DNA from: Sodiomyces alkalinus F11
Taxonomy: Eukaryota; Ascomycota; Sordariomycetes; Glomerellales; Plectosphaerellaceae
DNA: 64,000 bases
Direction: 5' to 3'
NCBI RefSeq assembly: GCF_003711515.1
Contig: NW_021167094.1
Location: 62,001 to 126,000, forward strand
The translations under genes were made by a program, and so were the position numbers. A model generated the notes under the pieces. It did no database searches, was not told the DNA's origin, and saw only the letters and a program-made list of their open reading frames with translations. Below are positions 30,754 through 44,634 of this stretch, one piece after another (position 1 is the first letter of the stretch; each line of letters begins with the position of its first letter).

Positions 30754-33700
30754 CTTTTCAGATGCTGACGAAACGAATATTTCGGGGTAGTAGGTGACGC
30801 TACAAGCATGAATCAAGTCCAAATGATGGGCTCTGTTGCGAACATCCGGTTCGATGTGAAGGAGAGGGATCTCCTGAAGATTGACTGAGGTCCGCGGAAG
30901 GGGTTCGATTTGAAGAGGTCAAAGCACGACACTATATCCGTGATCCCTGCATCGGTCGGATTAGGAAAGGATGCAGCAAGGTTCAACTGCAGAATCATGG
31001 ATGCATTGATGCTGTTCCAGCACGTTAACATTAACACTTCCAGTATAGCCAGGGCTGCCTGGCTCGAGAAACACTGTCTCAAATGGCCGATGGCCCAGGT
31101 ATCCAGTTTACTCACCAGATAAGGCGGGGAAGTGTGCGCTTCTACCTTCCAGTATGATCACCAACCGTCGGCTAGAAATGAAACCAGAGTTCTTTCTGGT
31201 GAGGAGGGGTCAGCAACTCATCACCGGGTCTTCATACTGAACGGGTGCTGCCACGCAATGGGTCGAACAATGGTCACTGATTACTGCCTACCTTTTAGAG
31301 AAGGACAAACAAAGAAATAAGCTAGGTATGAGGCACGCTCGGCGGCGACCCAGCTGCTGTTGCCCACGCTTAGGCAAAACAATAATCTCAGGTATCGCCG
31401 TTCTTTTCCAGCCGTATGCAAATATTCGATGCTTTCATTCAACAACGTTGGCTTTTGAATTCGAGTAATTCGGGTATCCAAGGCGTCCGGGGAGTATTCC
31501 AAGCGAAAACGCCGGCAACGGGCAGTCGGGTGCACAAAGGCGAGACAAAGGAGATATGTCGCGTCGAGAGAAGACCTGTTGAAATATATATAGGGAACGC
31601 GTAGAACGATCGCACAAGCGGACGGGCGAAGACGCTAAATCGGCTGTTGTCGGTGCAATCAGGGTCAGCTGTGTTCAGTACAAGACGAATCACCGTCATG
31701 ATACAAGACATGACCGTCGAAACTCACCGATTGGCGCAGTTTATAAGAGAGAAGAATGCTCGAAGGCGCAGGATGTAGGTCGACTCGAAAGAAGCAAAGC
31801 TCACTCACATGCGTCTCAGAGGCAATGTATAATAAAGAGAGAAAACAAAACAGGGGCTCTTGCTGGCGTTTTTCGTAAAAAGTCTTTGCAAAAAGGGGTT
31901 GAAGAGCTTCGGCTCGCGATGCCAACACAATAGGATCGAACCGAAGAAAAAAGAGCGACACGGGTAAACCTGATGTTGAGGGGGGAAAGGGTCGAGCTGG
32001 CGAGAGCACCCTCACGTAAAACCAATGGCGCCCACGAAAGAACGAGTATGAAGAGTGCAAGATGCAAGAGGAAAAGAAACGAATATCCGTAGCAAAGGTG
32101 TTCAGTCTTCCCCAGTCCAGTCCTCCAGCATTATGCGCGTGTCGAAGCTCAGAGGGCAATGAAGAGAAACAGAGAAGAAGCAGGGGAGAGTGCCCGGACC
32201 AGTTAATGCACAATGGCTCCACAGTGACAGTGACGAGCGGCTCGGCAACCTTTTCTGGACTCTGCAGGGTTGGGTCAAGACCGAGGAACCCCTGTAGCTA
32301 AGCTTCATAAAAATAATTGAAAAAGTCCGCAAGGTAGGGGTTGGGGATGGACTCGGGTGAGATTCGAGGGGAGCAAGGGTTGGGTATCCGAACATCTGTG
32401 TCGTCGTCAAGGGCTCTCGCCCAGAAGAGAGCAGACCTAGGCGTATGTACGTTGTAGTGATGTTTCGTCAATTGACGGTCATCTATCTCTGATAGAATCA
32501 AATTCAATCTGCGTGAAGCAGGACAGACGTCGTCGATGTTCGTGACACGACACGGGATGGCGGAAATGATGCCACGCAACATGCGAGCCTGGGAGATGTG
32601 CTCGTCCACCCACCCCATCCATCCATATTCGCGTACTTGTGCCCATTGGCGAGCTCATTGGGGCATGCATATGAAAGACTTGCACAAATGATATGTACTC
32701 CGCATAGGGCGACAAAAGCTCGGATGCTTCGTTCGCAGGAACGAGTTTGATTTGATTTGATTCAAGTTTGGGCGTAGCTCGGTGGACAGGGGCCGACAGG
32801 GGACTCCCCCAGGTGTGTTGTCGAAATGAGAAGAGGAGAGGGGAAAGGAGATTACTTCGACGAATACAACCATGATACAGATACCAATTCGTAATACAGT
32901 GCCGGTACCTATGTACCTACCTTATCTTACAGTACGACTAACAGTAGCTACTGTCTATGGTACTTCTAATGCTACGGTGTGATCCGCCTTTCTCGTGGCG
33001 AAGTGTAAGTAGAAATACAGTACCACGATGGGGTAGTCCCCGTTTCGGGTGCCTTACCTTACCTATTCTTCCAAGATAAGCTACCCATATCTGTACGGAG
33101 TGCGGGAGTATCAGTATATAAGATAATACCTTACTCTACCACTTCCGTCAGAACGAAACAGCGCCTGCACTTTTGTCCTGGAGTTGTCATGTAGATCACT
33201 GGAGAAGGGAGTGCTTACTCCCTGCAGCCCGGAACAAGGAAAGAAACGATACCTTCGGTATGAAAGGACTTCGTAAGGAAGGAAACTGACGAAAAGGACA
33301 ATGGTCGGCAGCCTCGCCGAGATGGCTTCACGCTCATTTTTCCCGGCACGCCGTCGAACGGGAGGGCGGCTTTTGCCTTCCCCTAAAAGCCGGACCTCCC
33401 GCGATTTAGTTTGGTTTGGTTGCATTTGGTTGGGATGAATGAATCACGAGAGGACAAGGCTTGACGTCGGTAATGAAGTGAATTGGTCACCAAGGATTGA
33501 AAGCTGGACGGGCGTTGGCTGCTACGACGGATGGGTACGTACGAAGTAACTCCGTCCGGTGATACGATACTCCATACGCTGTACTTCCACAATGCTTTTC
33601 CTTTCGACAACACTGTGCTCCTCCGAGTAAATTATAGAGTCGAAGTAAATGGCGCTTCTTGAGGTACGAAAGAAGTACGAAGGACAGTTTGTGAATATCG

Positions 33701-36700
33701 CAAGCTAATTCTCGTATAATAATTTATCCCGCTTCAACAACCTATTCACCCATGCATCCACTTTGACTCTTCTCGGTCCCCACGGACCAAGGTGCACGAA
33801 CCAACACATCTGTCAATCCACATTAAGTACGGATATGTACTTCGTATATTATGCGTGGAAGGGTTATATCCTGTTCGATAATCGTACTTCGTACATCCAT
33901 CGTGCATCGTCTCCATACATTTATGCCTCCACCTGCACAGAGAGCAAGGGCCTTCAGCTGACCAGGTCAGAGATCTCGGGCTGGTCTTGACACGGATCGT
34001 TCGAACATCTTCTGAATGTTCCACTTGACAAAAGGACAAGTGTCCATGAATTTTTGGATACGTCGGTTTTCGCCTAATGCGCTTTCATAACAAACTGTGC
34101 ACAGGCTCGACGCGGTGTTTCCCGGCTATCAACGTCGCCTCCGTACTCCGTGCTCATGGAGACGACTCGAGAGATGATATGATATTGAGAGTCAGAAAAC
34201 ACACACCGCAAATGTTGCGCCGGGACTGCTCAACCCCACCTCTCCAGACCCGGTGCAACGGCGTAGGTACGTACATACGAGGTTACTCCGTCCACAGGCT
34301 AAGGTACCTTATAATTGCAACGTAAACTACCCCGGGTTCAACAGGCGGCTGGAACGAACAGGGCCCGGCTTCCCTTCCTGTTGGTCATCGTCACTCGTCG
34401 CTATCACAGTAGCAATTCACAATGCCAGAAGGAACGCCAGAGTACATACGCCAGTACAACGTACTACCTTACCTACCTTACCTACGTACCTAGGTAGGTA
34501 CGGATATGATTCCCAAGACACGCGCAAGCTTCTGTAACCTCACAGATTCTATCCGTGTTCTCTTTTCACGAAGTAAACTCTCATAAAGCGTTGTATGGAT
34601 GCAATCATTTCTATTCGTACATCTCCTGGAAGGCAGGCAACTAGGTAGTTCCCAATATCGCACGGTTCGCGCCTCTGGATGGGCAGGTCAGTTGGGTGGT
34701 CCATTTCCGATGCCCCCCCAGTCCAATCCTTTATCTTCCCCCCTTCTCCCCCACTTGAGAGGCAATGCCACAGGGGCCATATCCGTAGAGGTAGGTTGTA
34801 TGTAAGGTATTCGGACAAACTCCGTAAGAACAGAAATCCCTACGAAGTTAATTCTTGATGAAACACGACCGTACCGTCTGGCTGGATCGTGCCCACTCGA
34901 TCGAACCTTTTGACTGCGAACTCTTTTCCGACTTCAGGATCCACATAAACCTGGCTTTGGGCACAACGGAACTGGAGGGGAAGGATCGAACTGTCTCTTC
35001 TCGGCGAGTGGAGAAATTTGCACAGTTGAGAGGCATGGAATTGCCCGTCTAGTACCTTCTTCGTACTTCAAAACGACGAAGACGAAGATATGAGTGCTTG
35101 GACGTAAGGTACGGTGTATGTACTCTACCTCCTCCTTCAACCACAGCCAACAGCTTGGTGTTCATTCCAAGCTGGTACATATTTACAGCGCCCCGATTGT
35201 TTGACCCAGGGCCAAAATAACCGAGACATCTGATTACTCGCATGCATTTTTCGCACAACATATCGCCGTGTTCTTCGCTCTCGGCCCCTCTCTCTCTCAA
35301 TGACCAAAGCTAGACGGGTACCAGCTCAAGGGGCCGCGGCGAATACCCGAATACCACTCAAGAAACCAAGCTAAAAGCAAACTCAGAAGTAGACCTCCAC
35401 TTTCTGCAGGGTCCGGGTTCCTCGCATGGCATCTTTTTGGACTCATTGACCTTTTATGCTCAGCACGCACTTATTATACCGCAAGCGCCTGCGCCACGAA
35501 TCACGTCGCCATCCGGTCCCAGCCTATCAACAGCCCCGGGTGAACACCATATGCTCCGCCGTTGATGAGTGATCGACCCTCGATTTATCCGTACAAAGGA
35601 TGCAATGGGCACCTCACCTTTTCCGCTCTTCACTACGAAGTATTACGGATAGTTACGTAGCCTTCTCCGGACTCCGGACTCCGGACATCACTCCACGGGC
35701 CGCGTTCAAAGGGCGCATCGCACTTTCCTCGAAGCCGTTCAAGACAATGGCGAATCGTCTCATAATTACGGAGTACCTATATCGTCTTGCCCCTTTAGAC
35801 GCAGCATGTGGAAACCGCGCTTCCCGACTTGAGGCGAAAAGCCCCGGCCTGTATCCGTAGGGGCTTGTTCGATGCTTGTGTCGTCGTCGTACTTCTTGCC
35901 GTATTGTGGCAGACGGGACAGTCTTCCCCCATTACCATCAGGTTCGATCCTCTGTACTGGCGTCGACACTCGCTGCTATCTTCATCCCGGAAGACTAAGT
36001 ATTGCCGTGGATACGCACTTTTCGCCTGCTCGGTCGCAACAGTTGGGGGAAACCAAATGCAGGAAGAAACCGGCTGTGGTGACGCTGGGGTTGCATTGTG
36101 GCAGAACCGGTCTGGCTCCTGCAGAACTAGCCTAGACGGCTATACAGGGACACTTGCCGAGTACGGAGTACGAAAAGTATTGGGCTTTGATTCCGCGGCT
36201 CCCGGTTGAGGGTGTAATGTGCAATGCCAGCTACCTATCCTGAACGCAGATCGACTTGATCAAAGACGAATCAGGTTCATGCTAAACTTTCGCCTCGCAG
36301 GAACACCCACTGGTTGGTATTGTTCTACCGTTTTCATCACCACAATCGTCACCTCTCAGTGAGCATACCGGGCTCGGGAAAACTGCAGGGTGTGTCGGCA
36401 TTTGTGTGGTCTTGAATGGTTTCTGAATGTCGACATTGGTGGGTTCAATTCTTCGTGCTGTCATGTCAGTTCATGAACCCAACCCCCCTCCCGCACCCTT
36501 TCCTCCGGATGACTCGGAAACAGTCGACGGAATAGACCACGGGGAATTTTGCCATTAAGTGGTAGGGAGGTCCGGCCTCGCCTTGGAGAACATCATCATG
36601 AACTGTCTATCTGGGGTCCTTTTGTGAATCACCAATGTCGCGTTTCCGCCGCCGCGAGTTAAATTAGACCTCAAACCAAAGCCCAAGTGGTCGGTACAGA

Positions 36701-38165
36701 CAATTCAGAACCGAGTTCTGAATTCTTCTTCGGCCTCGACCACAACGAAAGCCCAACAAGTTTAGGATCCCCTTTATCAAACATTGTATTTGCTGACGAA
36801 CTTTTACACAAAGGAAAGACCGCCTAACAATCTTTCGTGGGGGAAAAGGGGGGGAAAGGAACGATTGATGATGAAGTCGTGCTTCCCGCCGGTGCGAAAG
36901 TTCGGGAAATCCTCCGAGTCCGCATATTAAATCCTCCGGGTACCACGATCGCGGGGTTTGCTCTTCCTGGGGACATAGAGCCAAGTTCTCGTCTAGCAAA
37001 TGACGGACTTCGGGCATATTTGGTCGTCAATATCGAGGCACTATGCTGAGTGTCCTTCTCGGCCCTCTATCCCGTGGGTGGACCTGTCGGTTCGTTCTTG
37101 TTTACACTCGACAGGGTTTTCTGACACGATCCCGCGATGGAAAACACCTCGTCAGTACATGAACTTTGGCCTGGTGATCGGGACAGCCACCTGCGATCAT
37201 CTCAGCAACCATGGGAATCCCGAACCCGGCCCGAAGCGCGGAGGACGGAGAAGGGAAACCGCGCCTTTCCTGACTTGCGCACTCCAGGGACAGTCGTCGG
37301 ATGTTATATGAGCACCCTCGGAAACAACCTGTCGCAAACAAGTCAGGCTGTTTGCTACGGGCGGCCGCTGGCATGACATCTATGGTCTAAGGGATCCCGT
37401 ACCCCGCCGCCGGAAGAATTGAGCGCAAGACGGCCACTGAGAACTGTTACGTCCGTCTCGGGATCAGTGTCTGACAGTCTGTCACTCCTCGGACCCCAGT
37501 CTGCCTTGACATCTACGCCATTGTCCGAATTCAAGGCTGGTTGGATTCGACGCAACCATATCCCAAAGATGAAAGTATGAGATGGCTGAGAATACCTGAA
37601 TACCTAAGGTACCCAGTGACATACGGTAGGTAGCTTGTCGTGCCGAAATGGCCGGTTACAACCGTTGTCGTACACGATGGATGAGAGGAATCCCGCTTGT
37701 CAGGCAAAAGTACGAAAGTATTACATGCCGCTCGGCGACTCCTCGATTGTACTCGAAGCCAAGTCAAGTCATACTCAAGCCATCCACGCTTAGATGCCTT
37801 TGCCTCCACGGTCCAAGCCCTTCAAGCCCTCCAAGCCAATGTCGCATGTGAATTTCGGCTATGACATATGCAAGTCGAACACTCTCCGTAGCGTCACGCC
37901 ATCGCGATCATAGAGCTGCCCTGGCTCTGATGAGTCATCGGAAAATCGCGGCGTCCGGAATTCTTCTGAGAAACGCCGATTTGACGCAACATACCGAAAC
38001 TCGGACCTCACCGGCCTATCCACAAAGCACCGGCACCAGGGACCAGACACGGGACTCTTCCAAACTGATTTTATCAGAGAGTGGCTGACCAGCATCAAGA
38101 TAAGAGAAGCTTTTGAATACCAAGGGCAAATGCGGTTCTCGTTGCCATCTGGTTGATCCTACGCC
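30754..38165. other. 7.4-kb gene-poor spacer
   Basis: I see no gene I can support here. It should contain the upstream region of the apsA-like gene (minus) and of the dehalogenase (plus). Open frames up to 185 codons (31665-32222) lack any recognisable domain. Composition is ordinary, not RIP-mutated. Noted structure: TTTGA runs near 32745-32765, TTTGGT repeats near 33408-33432, (ACTCCGG)3 at 35664-35686, an ACCTTACCTACC run ending in CCTAGG at 34461-34502, and scattered near-palindromes of the type GTACGGAGTAC or GTACGAAGTAC (for example 36159-36171). Confidence 0.6.
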
Positions 38166-38996
38166 ATGTCGTCATCGCCGTCCAACGTACTCCCGACGCA
38201 GGTCAAAGCTCTTACCTTCGACATCTTCGGCACCGTCGTCGACTGGCGCTCCTCCGTCATCGACGAGCTCAACACCCTCGCCGAATCGAAACTGAGAGCG
38301 TCCACGGGAGATGACACAACGCCGGAGACAGCCCAAGCCCGTGAGGTTCTGGGCCGCCTTACCCGCGAAGACTGGGCCCGGTTCGCCCAACAGTGGCGCG
38401 ACAGCTACAAGCGTTTCACAGCAGGATTCATCCCCGGCACGACCCCGTGGAAGGACGTCGACGCCCATCACCTCGACAGCCTGACCGTCTTACTGAGAGA
38501 ATGGGGCCTCGCCGCCGCGTTCCCGGATCCGGAAGAGGTCCAACGCCTCAGCCGCGCGTGGCATCGGCTACGACCGTGGCCGGATAGTTCGGCCGGCTTA
38601 CGCCTACTGGGGCGGCGGTTCATCACCGCGACTCTATCCAACGGGAATACGTCTCTGCTCGAGGACCTCAACGAGTTCGGCGGGCTGGGGTTTGGTGCCA
38701 TCTTATCGGCGGAGGACTTTAGGGCGTATAAACCCAGCCGCGAGGTCTATGACGGCGCGGTGCGGGAGCTCGGGCTCGAAAATCCGAGAGATGTGGCCAT
38801 GGTGGCAGCGCACTTGGGGGACTTGGCGGGGGCGAGGAGGGCGGGACTGAGGACGGTCTATGTCGAGCGGCCGCAGGAGGAGGATTGGCGAAAAGATGAG
38901 GAACGGTACCAGCAGGCGAAGGAATGGGTTGATATCTGGATCCCCGAGGGCGAGGATGGGTTTGTTGAGTTGGCTAGCAGACTTGGACTCACTTGA
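38166..38996 (+). CDS. Type II (S)-2-haloacid dehalogenase-like HAD hydrolase
   Basis: A single-exon protein of 276 residues, cytosolic by absence of signals. All four HAD motifs are visible. Nucleophile motif TFDIFGTVVDW has D19. Motif II is TLSNGNTSL. Motif III lysine lies in FRAYKPSREVY. Motif IV is HLGDLAGARRAGLRTVYV. The helical cap after the nucleophile and the WHRLRPWPD segment are those of the haloacid dehalogenase type II subgroup. Length is slightly above the usual 230-260. The known reaction of the subgroup is hydrolytic removal of a halogen from short 2-haloacids, but many fungal members have unknown substrates, so the name is a class assignment. The start is the first ATG; an in-frame alternative without homology was not needed. 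Confidence 0.88.
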   Translation: MSSSPSNVLPTQVKALTFDIFGTVVDWRSSVIDELNTLAESKLRASTGDDTTPETAQAREVLGRLTREDWARFAQQWRDSYKRFTAGFIPGTTPWKDVDAHHLDSLTVLLREWGLAAAFPDPEEVQRLSRAWHRLRPWPDSSAGLRLLGRRFITATLSNGNTSLLEDLNEFGGLGFGAILSAEDFRAYKPSREVYDGAVRELGLENPRDVAMVAAHLGDLAGARRAGLRTVYVERPQEEDWRKDEERYQQAKEWVDIWIPEGEDGFVELASRLGLT

Positions 38997-41900
38997 ATCC
39001 TCGTGGTCGGGATCGGAAATCGTGCGCCAGACGAAAGGAAGTTACTTAGTACGGAGTATGCCCAGCAAATGATTCTGAGACGAACTTTGATTCTTGTCCT
39101 CCCCGAAACGGGGACGGTCCCTGTGAGATGACGCCTGTGGCAGATTGGGTATGGGCGACGACAAGTCACACCCCAGGGTTCTATCACATGTTGATATTTT
39201 GTTTCACGGAAGTTTCGTGCAATTGTCGATCTCGGGAACAGGCACATTCTAATAGAAGAGGTCTTCTTAAAGGCGGCCGAGTTGTGGTGATACCAGGGAT
39301 TTGCATACCGATACCGATGTGATGGCGATGGAGAACAAATGGGAGGCCTCGCCGCCGCAAGGGTATTGTCAAACATAGAATTGCTAGACCAACCTTAAAG
39401 ACATTTAAGGAGCGCCCTTAGTTGCCCAACATCCGGTAGTTGGACGGACAGAGGAGCAGACTCCGGCTAGGCGGCACGGTGCTGGTTGAGGTTCCGGTGG
39501 TGGAACAGGAGATAGGCCCAACATCGCAACCACACACTCGGAACAATCAACACAAAACACGAACCCACCAGAGCAGGAAAAATCAACCTAGGGATCAACG
39601 AGCCTGGTGAGCACTTTGGCTCGAGGACACTGGGGTTCCGAAAAGGGCAGATCCGAGCGAGAGAGAAGGTGAACCCTTGGACGCAAACAAACCAAGTTCG
39701 TGAGAAGACAGTCTGCCATGAGAGGTCAGTCAAAAGACGTTGTAGAACTATGCACCCCGCATCGCCGACGCGAACGAGAGGACTCTGGTTCTTTTTGTGT
39801 GTCTCGTCTTTCCCACGCGGGGATTATGTTATAGAGGAGATGCGAGGTGCCGAGGACGTGTAAGCTGTCTGCTGACTCAGGTAGTGCGAGAAACCTCAGT
39901 TTGGGGAACATGACATATAATGCCTTACGGATACACCGTAATTATGCGAAGTACGATAAGAAAACATGTTTGTCTCAGTTTGGTGGATCGTGGGGAGGCA
40001 CCGCTGTCCCAGAGTCATGGGTTATTCACCGACGTCGTGGCCAAAGGTGGCGAGTCTTCGAAGCGATTATTCGTCCGAAACAGCGAAGGCAGCGTCCTCA
40101 AGAGAGTTGAGAATTAAGACAACGAAGATTGTCCACCTCACCTGAGAAGTCGATTTTGGCCGTGTCTCAACCGGTCCAATTCGTCTTGCGCAAGTTGAGA
40201 TTCGGCACAGCACTGAATGTGCGCAGCAAGTACCATACTTGAAGAAGACGTCACGCGGATCTTGAGCGTGACCACAACCATGCATATATGTCGTGGCTGA
40301 AACATAGATTCCAGGATGGAGATCGGAGATCTGACAGGTTCATTTAAATGCCAAGTATAGAATAAGGAAGGCGAAGCGACGGAAATGCCTAGATGAAATC
40401 AATCAATCATCCGTCAATCGTTCGCTGCAAAAGGACGCCATACCATCCGTCCGTGTTCGTTAGGGTGACCGGGGAGCGTTCCCGTCGAGGCCTATTTCGT
40501 ACATAGTCAGGTAGGCTATCGATTAGGGGGTTATCATGGCACTGGGCAGCTCGGAAGAAGAAGTGGCGGAGGTCTACGCGAGCGACTACGTAGTACGGAG
40601 CGCAGTAGACCAGTGGCGACGACTTTGTTGATCCAGGACTGTGAGCTGAGGCAACAAAGCTGGTGTACGTACGTAACCCGTCAGGGCGGAAACGCGTGGG
40701 ACAAACGACAACGTACTTCGTATAAATTGTGAAGGCTGGGGTTCGGAGCCTGCCTTGCTTGGTTGGGAACGGAATCCGGAAGCCGCGGAGTTAGGCCCGT
40801 GGAAATTGATCGATGTGGTTGGGTAAATGACTGGAGAACGCCCGCCGTGAAGACCCTACTCACCCAGTATACCTCGCGTCTACTCCGTTGCAATAACCTA
40901 ATTACAGCCAAGCTCCAACAGAGAGGTAAGGCTGGAATATTGGGACGGGGAAGGTCATGGTGGTGTTGTCTCTGAGGGACGTTTATGCCACCATTAGACG
41001 AGGTGGTCGGTCTGAGAAAGTAGATATTTGACGTGTTTGCGATGGTACAATAGCTCGTGTACCTATGATAAGGTACCTTAGTACATAATACGCCAACCTG
41101 CCAGCTACCTTACCTAACTGCATTCCAGGACCAAAGAGGACATGCAATTAAGGTATATTGGTTATCGGGGTGATCAATTATGTACCTTACGATGTAATTG
41201 CAAAGTACGAATACGGAGCACGGAGTATACAAATAAACGCGACAGTATCGAGGAAGGTCCTCCGTATCCGTACTTCCGTCGTTTGTCACTTCTAATATCC
41301 GTGACCCCTGTATCCGTACTAAGGTAAGGTAACCTCAAGTATCGGTACACTATACTCTGTACTCTGCAAGTAAGGGCCACTACCTGACATTAGGCCGGGC
41401 CTCTCCTTTGACACGTACTTACTTGCGTACTTATATATAAAGCCGGGAATAAAAGAAGAAGAAAAAAAAGAAGCTCCTCGTGTATATACGGAGTAGGTAT
41501 TCCAATACTAGGTGGCAGCCTTCCTACGGTCAACGGCGTTGACGGGTTCAACAGGTTCAAAATGGCGGATGCAGTGTTGATCGATAGGTCTTAATTACCT
41601 GATCCCCGAAGCCATCCAGCCGTCGAATTTTGATAAGCCAAGCGGTCTAAGCATTTGAATCCGCCCACGCTAGAGCTTGTCACCAGTTCCTTCCCTGTAG
41701 CCCTTCGCGGCCCAGTCTCCCCGCTCAATTTTCCACAATCCTAGACCGGGCCATTCCCCGGCTGCATCGCACAGACAGATCAGACAGACCAAAGAGACTC
41801 AAGAAACCGAAATGGGAGGGAGGAGCCACTTCGACCGTTACTCTGCCTTTCCGAGGGTATGGTCGGTTTTGCTTTGGCGGATGAAAATGATGTGCTTTTC

Positions 41901-43740
41901 AGTCGCACAGACATTGTACGAATAGCACCTATTAGAGGGACCTACAACGCACATATTATGCCGTACTCCATACTTCGTACATGTACAGTGTACAGCCAAT
42001 CTTCCCGACCGAAGAATTACGGAGTACCTGCAGTTTAGCTGGCGATCTGGTTTGATGTTGGCGCTACCTAATTACCCCGATTTCCCTTTCCGTTTTTCCG
42101 TATAACGACATGTCCATCGTACATATGGAGTAAATACCTACATACAACCAAGCGGTACCACGAGGAGCACGCTGCAAGCATGGACAGCAGCAGCTCCAGC
42201 ACCTCACCACGTGTGGGGGACAGAACCGAGGCCCGAACCGCGCCGTCTGAGGCTCCATCTTTCACACTCACCATGTCGCACTGGTTTTCTCTCTGCTCCC
42301 GTCAGTTCGAGGTATTGGTCCCTCAGGGGAGGGGGGTACGAACCCAGCTCCACGCATGTCTTTGGCCAGCAATCCCGGCACGAAGCGAGCACCTGTCTCC
42401 GCACGACTCCGCAACAAGCACGGGAGTACGAGGTAGGGAAGAGCACAGGGCACAGGTGGTCCTCATCGGTCGGGCTTTCCTCGTGGGTCCCGGATGAAGG
42501 GTTGTGGTAGCCAGCCTCTTAGCTTGCTTTGCTCCTTTTAGCTGACCGGTTCCCGAGTAAGTTTCTCCGCTTCTTCATGCAGGCATGTAGAAATACATAT
42601 CCATTACTTTGTGGTACTCCACATGTCCTTCTTATCCTTCTCATCACTCATTATCTTTTTAAGAGGGCATTGGCATTGGCTTCATAATTCGTCGCATCCT
42701 GAACCAGGTGTGTGTAGACGGCTATGCAGCCTCACTTCTAGATGTCTTGTATCCCGCTCTATTACTGAGTGGCTGCATTTTTATCTTGCGAGTCTTTTAG
42801 GGTAAGGTAATTAAGGTAGAGCAAGGTTTGTATGTACAACGTACGTACAACGTGGCTACCTTAGAGAGGTACGGAGTACCTCTGTCCTGATGCCGGACCA
42901 CTCATGTCGTCTTGCACGGTTCAAGTCATGGAAGCTTTCTCGAGGGCCTTGCAAGGTACGGGCTTAGACGCTTCTTGGTACCAGTACTTAGTAAGTAGTA
43001 AATGCTTGGCAGCGCTGAACTGTTAGAGCAAGCTCAAGAGGCCAGGATTTACACTGAGAAGGCTCTTCCTCATTCGACGCACAAGGCCAAGGCCCGCCTC
43101 TTCTCCCCAGCGGGCCTTCTTGGTCGGACACTTAGGTATGTCCAGCACAACACAGAGCGGTCGGTGGTGTCCTTAGTACGAAGTACCTACCTTACCTACC
43201 TTACCTAGTACTCTTATTGTTCCTCCCCCACCCACCCCCATCCTACGAATACAGATCCCAGAATCTTAGGCCCTCTCCTTAACTTCGGATTCTCCCTCTT
43301 CCTCTCCCCTCCTATCCCCTTCTAAACTCGCCCAGCCCCAAATTCTCCACCCCTCGTCCATCCACTGTCGCTCCTCCTCACAACCCATTCTTCCAGACTC
43401 GGGCGTTCTCCCCATCGCCCCATCGATCTGCTGTGTCCATTCTCTTTTCGCAACCACCCCGCTCGGTCTGGACAGCTTCTCACCCTCGACGAAACGCATT
43501 CTCATCATTGTCGTCCGCCTGTCCGACTCTCTCACTATCTCACACACACTCTCTCTGTCTCTCTCTCCCTGTCTCTGTCTCTCTCGGCTCGCCATCCTAT
43601 CCTCCCGCCAATCCAGCCCTTCTCCTCTCACTTTCCGCTCCTTCTCTATCCGCATAAGCTCTTTGAAACCACTCGGCAGCTCTCCATAACAATCGGGACC
43701 ACCTTGTTTCTAACAGGTTTCTGCGTCTACGCTGCCCGTC
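38997..43740. other. 4.7-kb spacer with the long leader of the Ras-2-like gene
   Basis: No gene can be supported. The right third is likely the promoter and long 5'-UTR of the Ras-2-like gene; 43260-43740 is pyrimidine-rich on the coding strand, with CTCTCTGT-type repeats at 43525-43590. Near-palindromic GTACGGAGTAC-like motifs recur (39048, 41208, 42015, 42866), and GTACGAAGTAC followed by ACCTACCTTACCTACC lies at 43177-43208. No tRNA-like cloverleaf was recognised. Confidence 0.6.
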
Positions 43741-44634
43741 ATGGCGGGGAAAATGGTGCTCTACAAGTTGGTGGTGCTAGGTGACGGTGGCGTGGGAAAG
43801 ACGGCCTTGACCATACAATTATGTCTGCAACACTTTGTCGAGACTGTAAGTCGACCTGCTCAATTCGTCCGCTTTTCCCTCCCCCACCTGCCCTGTCCTG
43901 TCCTGCCCTGCCCTGCCTTTCCTTTTTCTTCTTCTTTTCTCTGCCACTTTTAGTAAAATAACATGTTACTTTGACGTGGGGTTTGCTTTCTGACCTTTGA
44001 TCTGCTTGTTGCGTAGTACGATCCCACCATCGAGGATTCGTACCGAAAACAGGTCGTCATCGACGGGCAGGCATGCATGCTAGAGGTCCTCGACACCGCA
44101 GGCCAGGAGGAATACACTGCGTTGAGAGACCAATGGATCCGGGACGGCGAGGGCTTCGTGCTCGTATACAGCATCTCTTCGCGGTCGTCATTTACCCGCA
44201 TCAAGCGCTTCCACCACCAGATCCAGCGGGTTAAAGAATCCGTCGCGTCGTCGCCTTCATACCCCGGGTCCCCCATCGCTGCGGCCCACCCCCAAGCGCC
44301 CGTACCCATCATGCTCGTCGGCAACAAGAGCGACCGAGTCACCGAGCGCGAAGTGTCCACCCAAGAAGGCCATGCACTGGCCCGCGAATTGGGCTGCGAA
44401 TTCGTCGAGGCATCGGCCAAGAACTGCATCAACGTCGAGAAGGCCTTTTACGACGTCGTCCGAATTCTTCGGCGGCAACGGCAAGCAGCATCGCGCCCGC
44501 ATCAAAGCGGACGCACGGGCACACGACCCGCCAATGGCGACCGTCTAGGATACGATGACGAGAAGGGCAGAGTGTCGCGGTATCGACGCGGGGACGGCGA
44601 AAAGTCCAAGAGGAGCAAATGTGTGGTTCTCTAA
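43741..44634 (+). CDS. ras-2: Ras-2-type small GTPase
   Basis: A membrane-anchored Ras GTPase; filamentous-fungal Ras2 proteins act in hyphal growth and morphogenesis upstream of MAPK and cAMP signalling. Two exons: 43741-43845 and 44017-44634, 240 residues; the 171-nt intron is phase 0 (GTAAGT...GCGTAG). Visible motifs are the P-loop GDGGVGKT (14-21), switch [12 protein letters not shown] right after the intron, [19 protein letters not shown] and EASAKNC. An insertion with [12 protein letters not shown] lies before the NKSD strand. After a basic, Gly/Arg-rich variable tail the protein ends CVVL, a CAAX box whose final Leu usually favours geranylgeranylation. Asp follows the first P-loop Gly where H-Ras has Ala. 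The gene stands alone between two multi-kb spacers. Confidence 0.93.

Noticed and set aside
31665..32222. 185-codon open frame upstream of the ApsA-like gene
   Set aside because: No domain, low-complexity Ser/Phe/Leu composition and no sign of codon preference.
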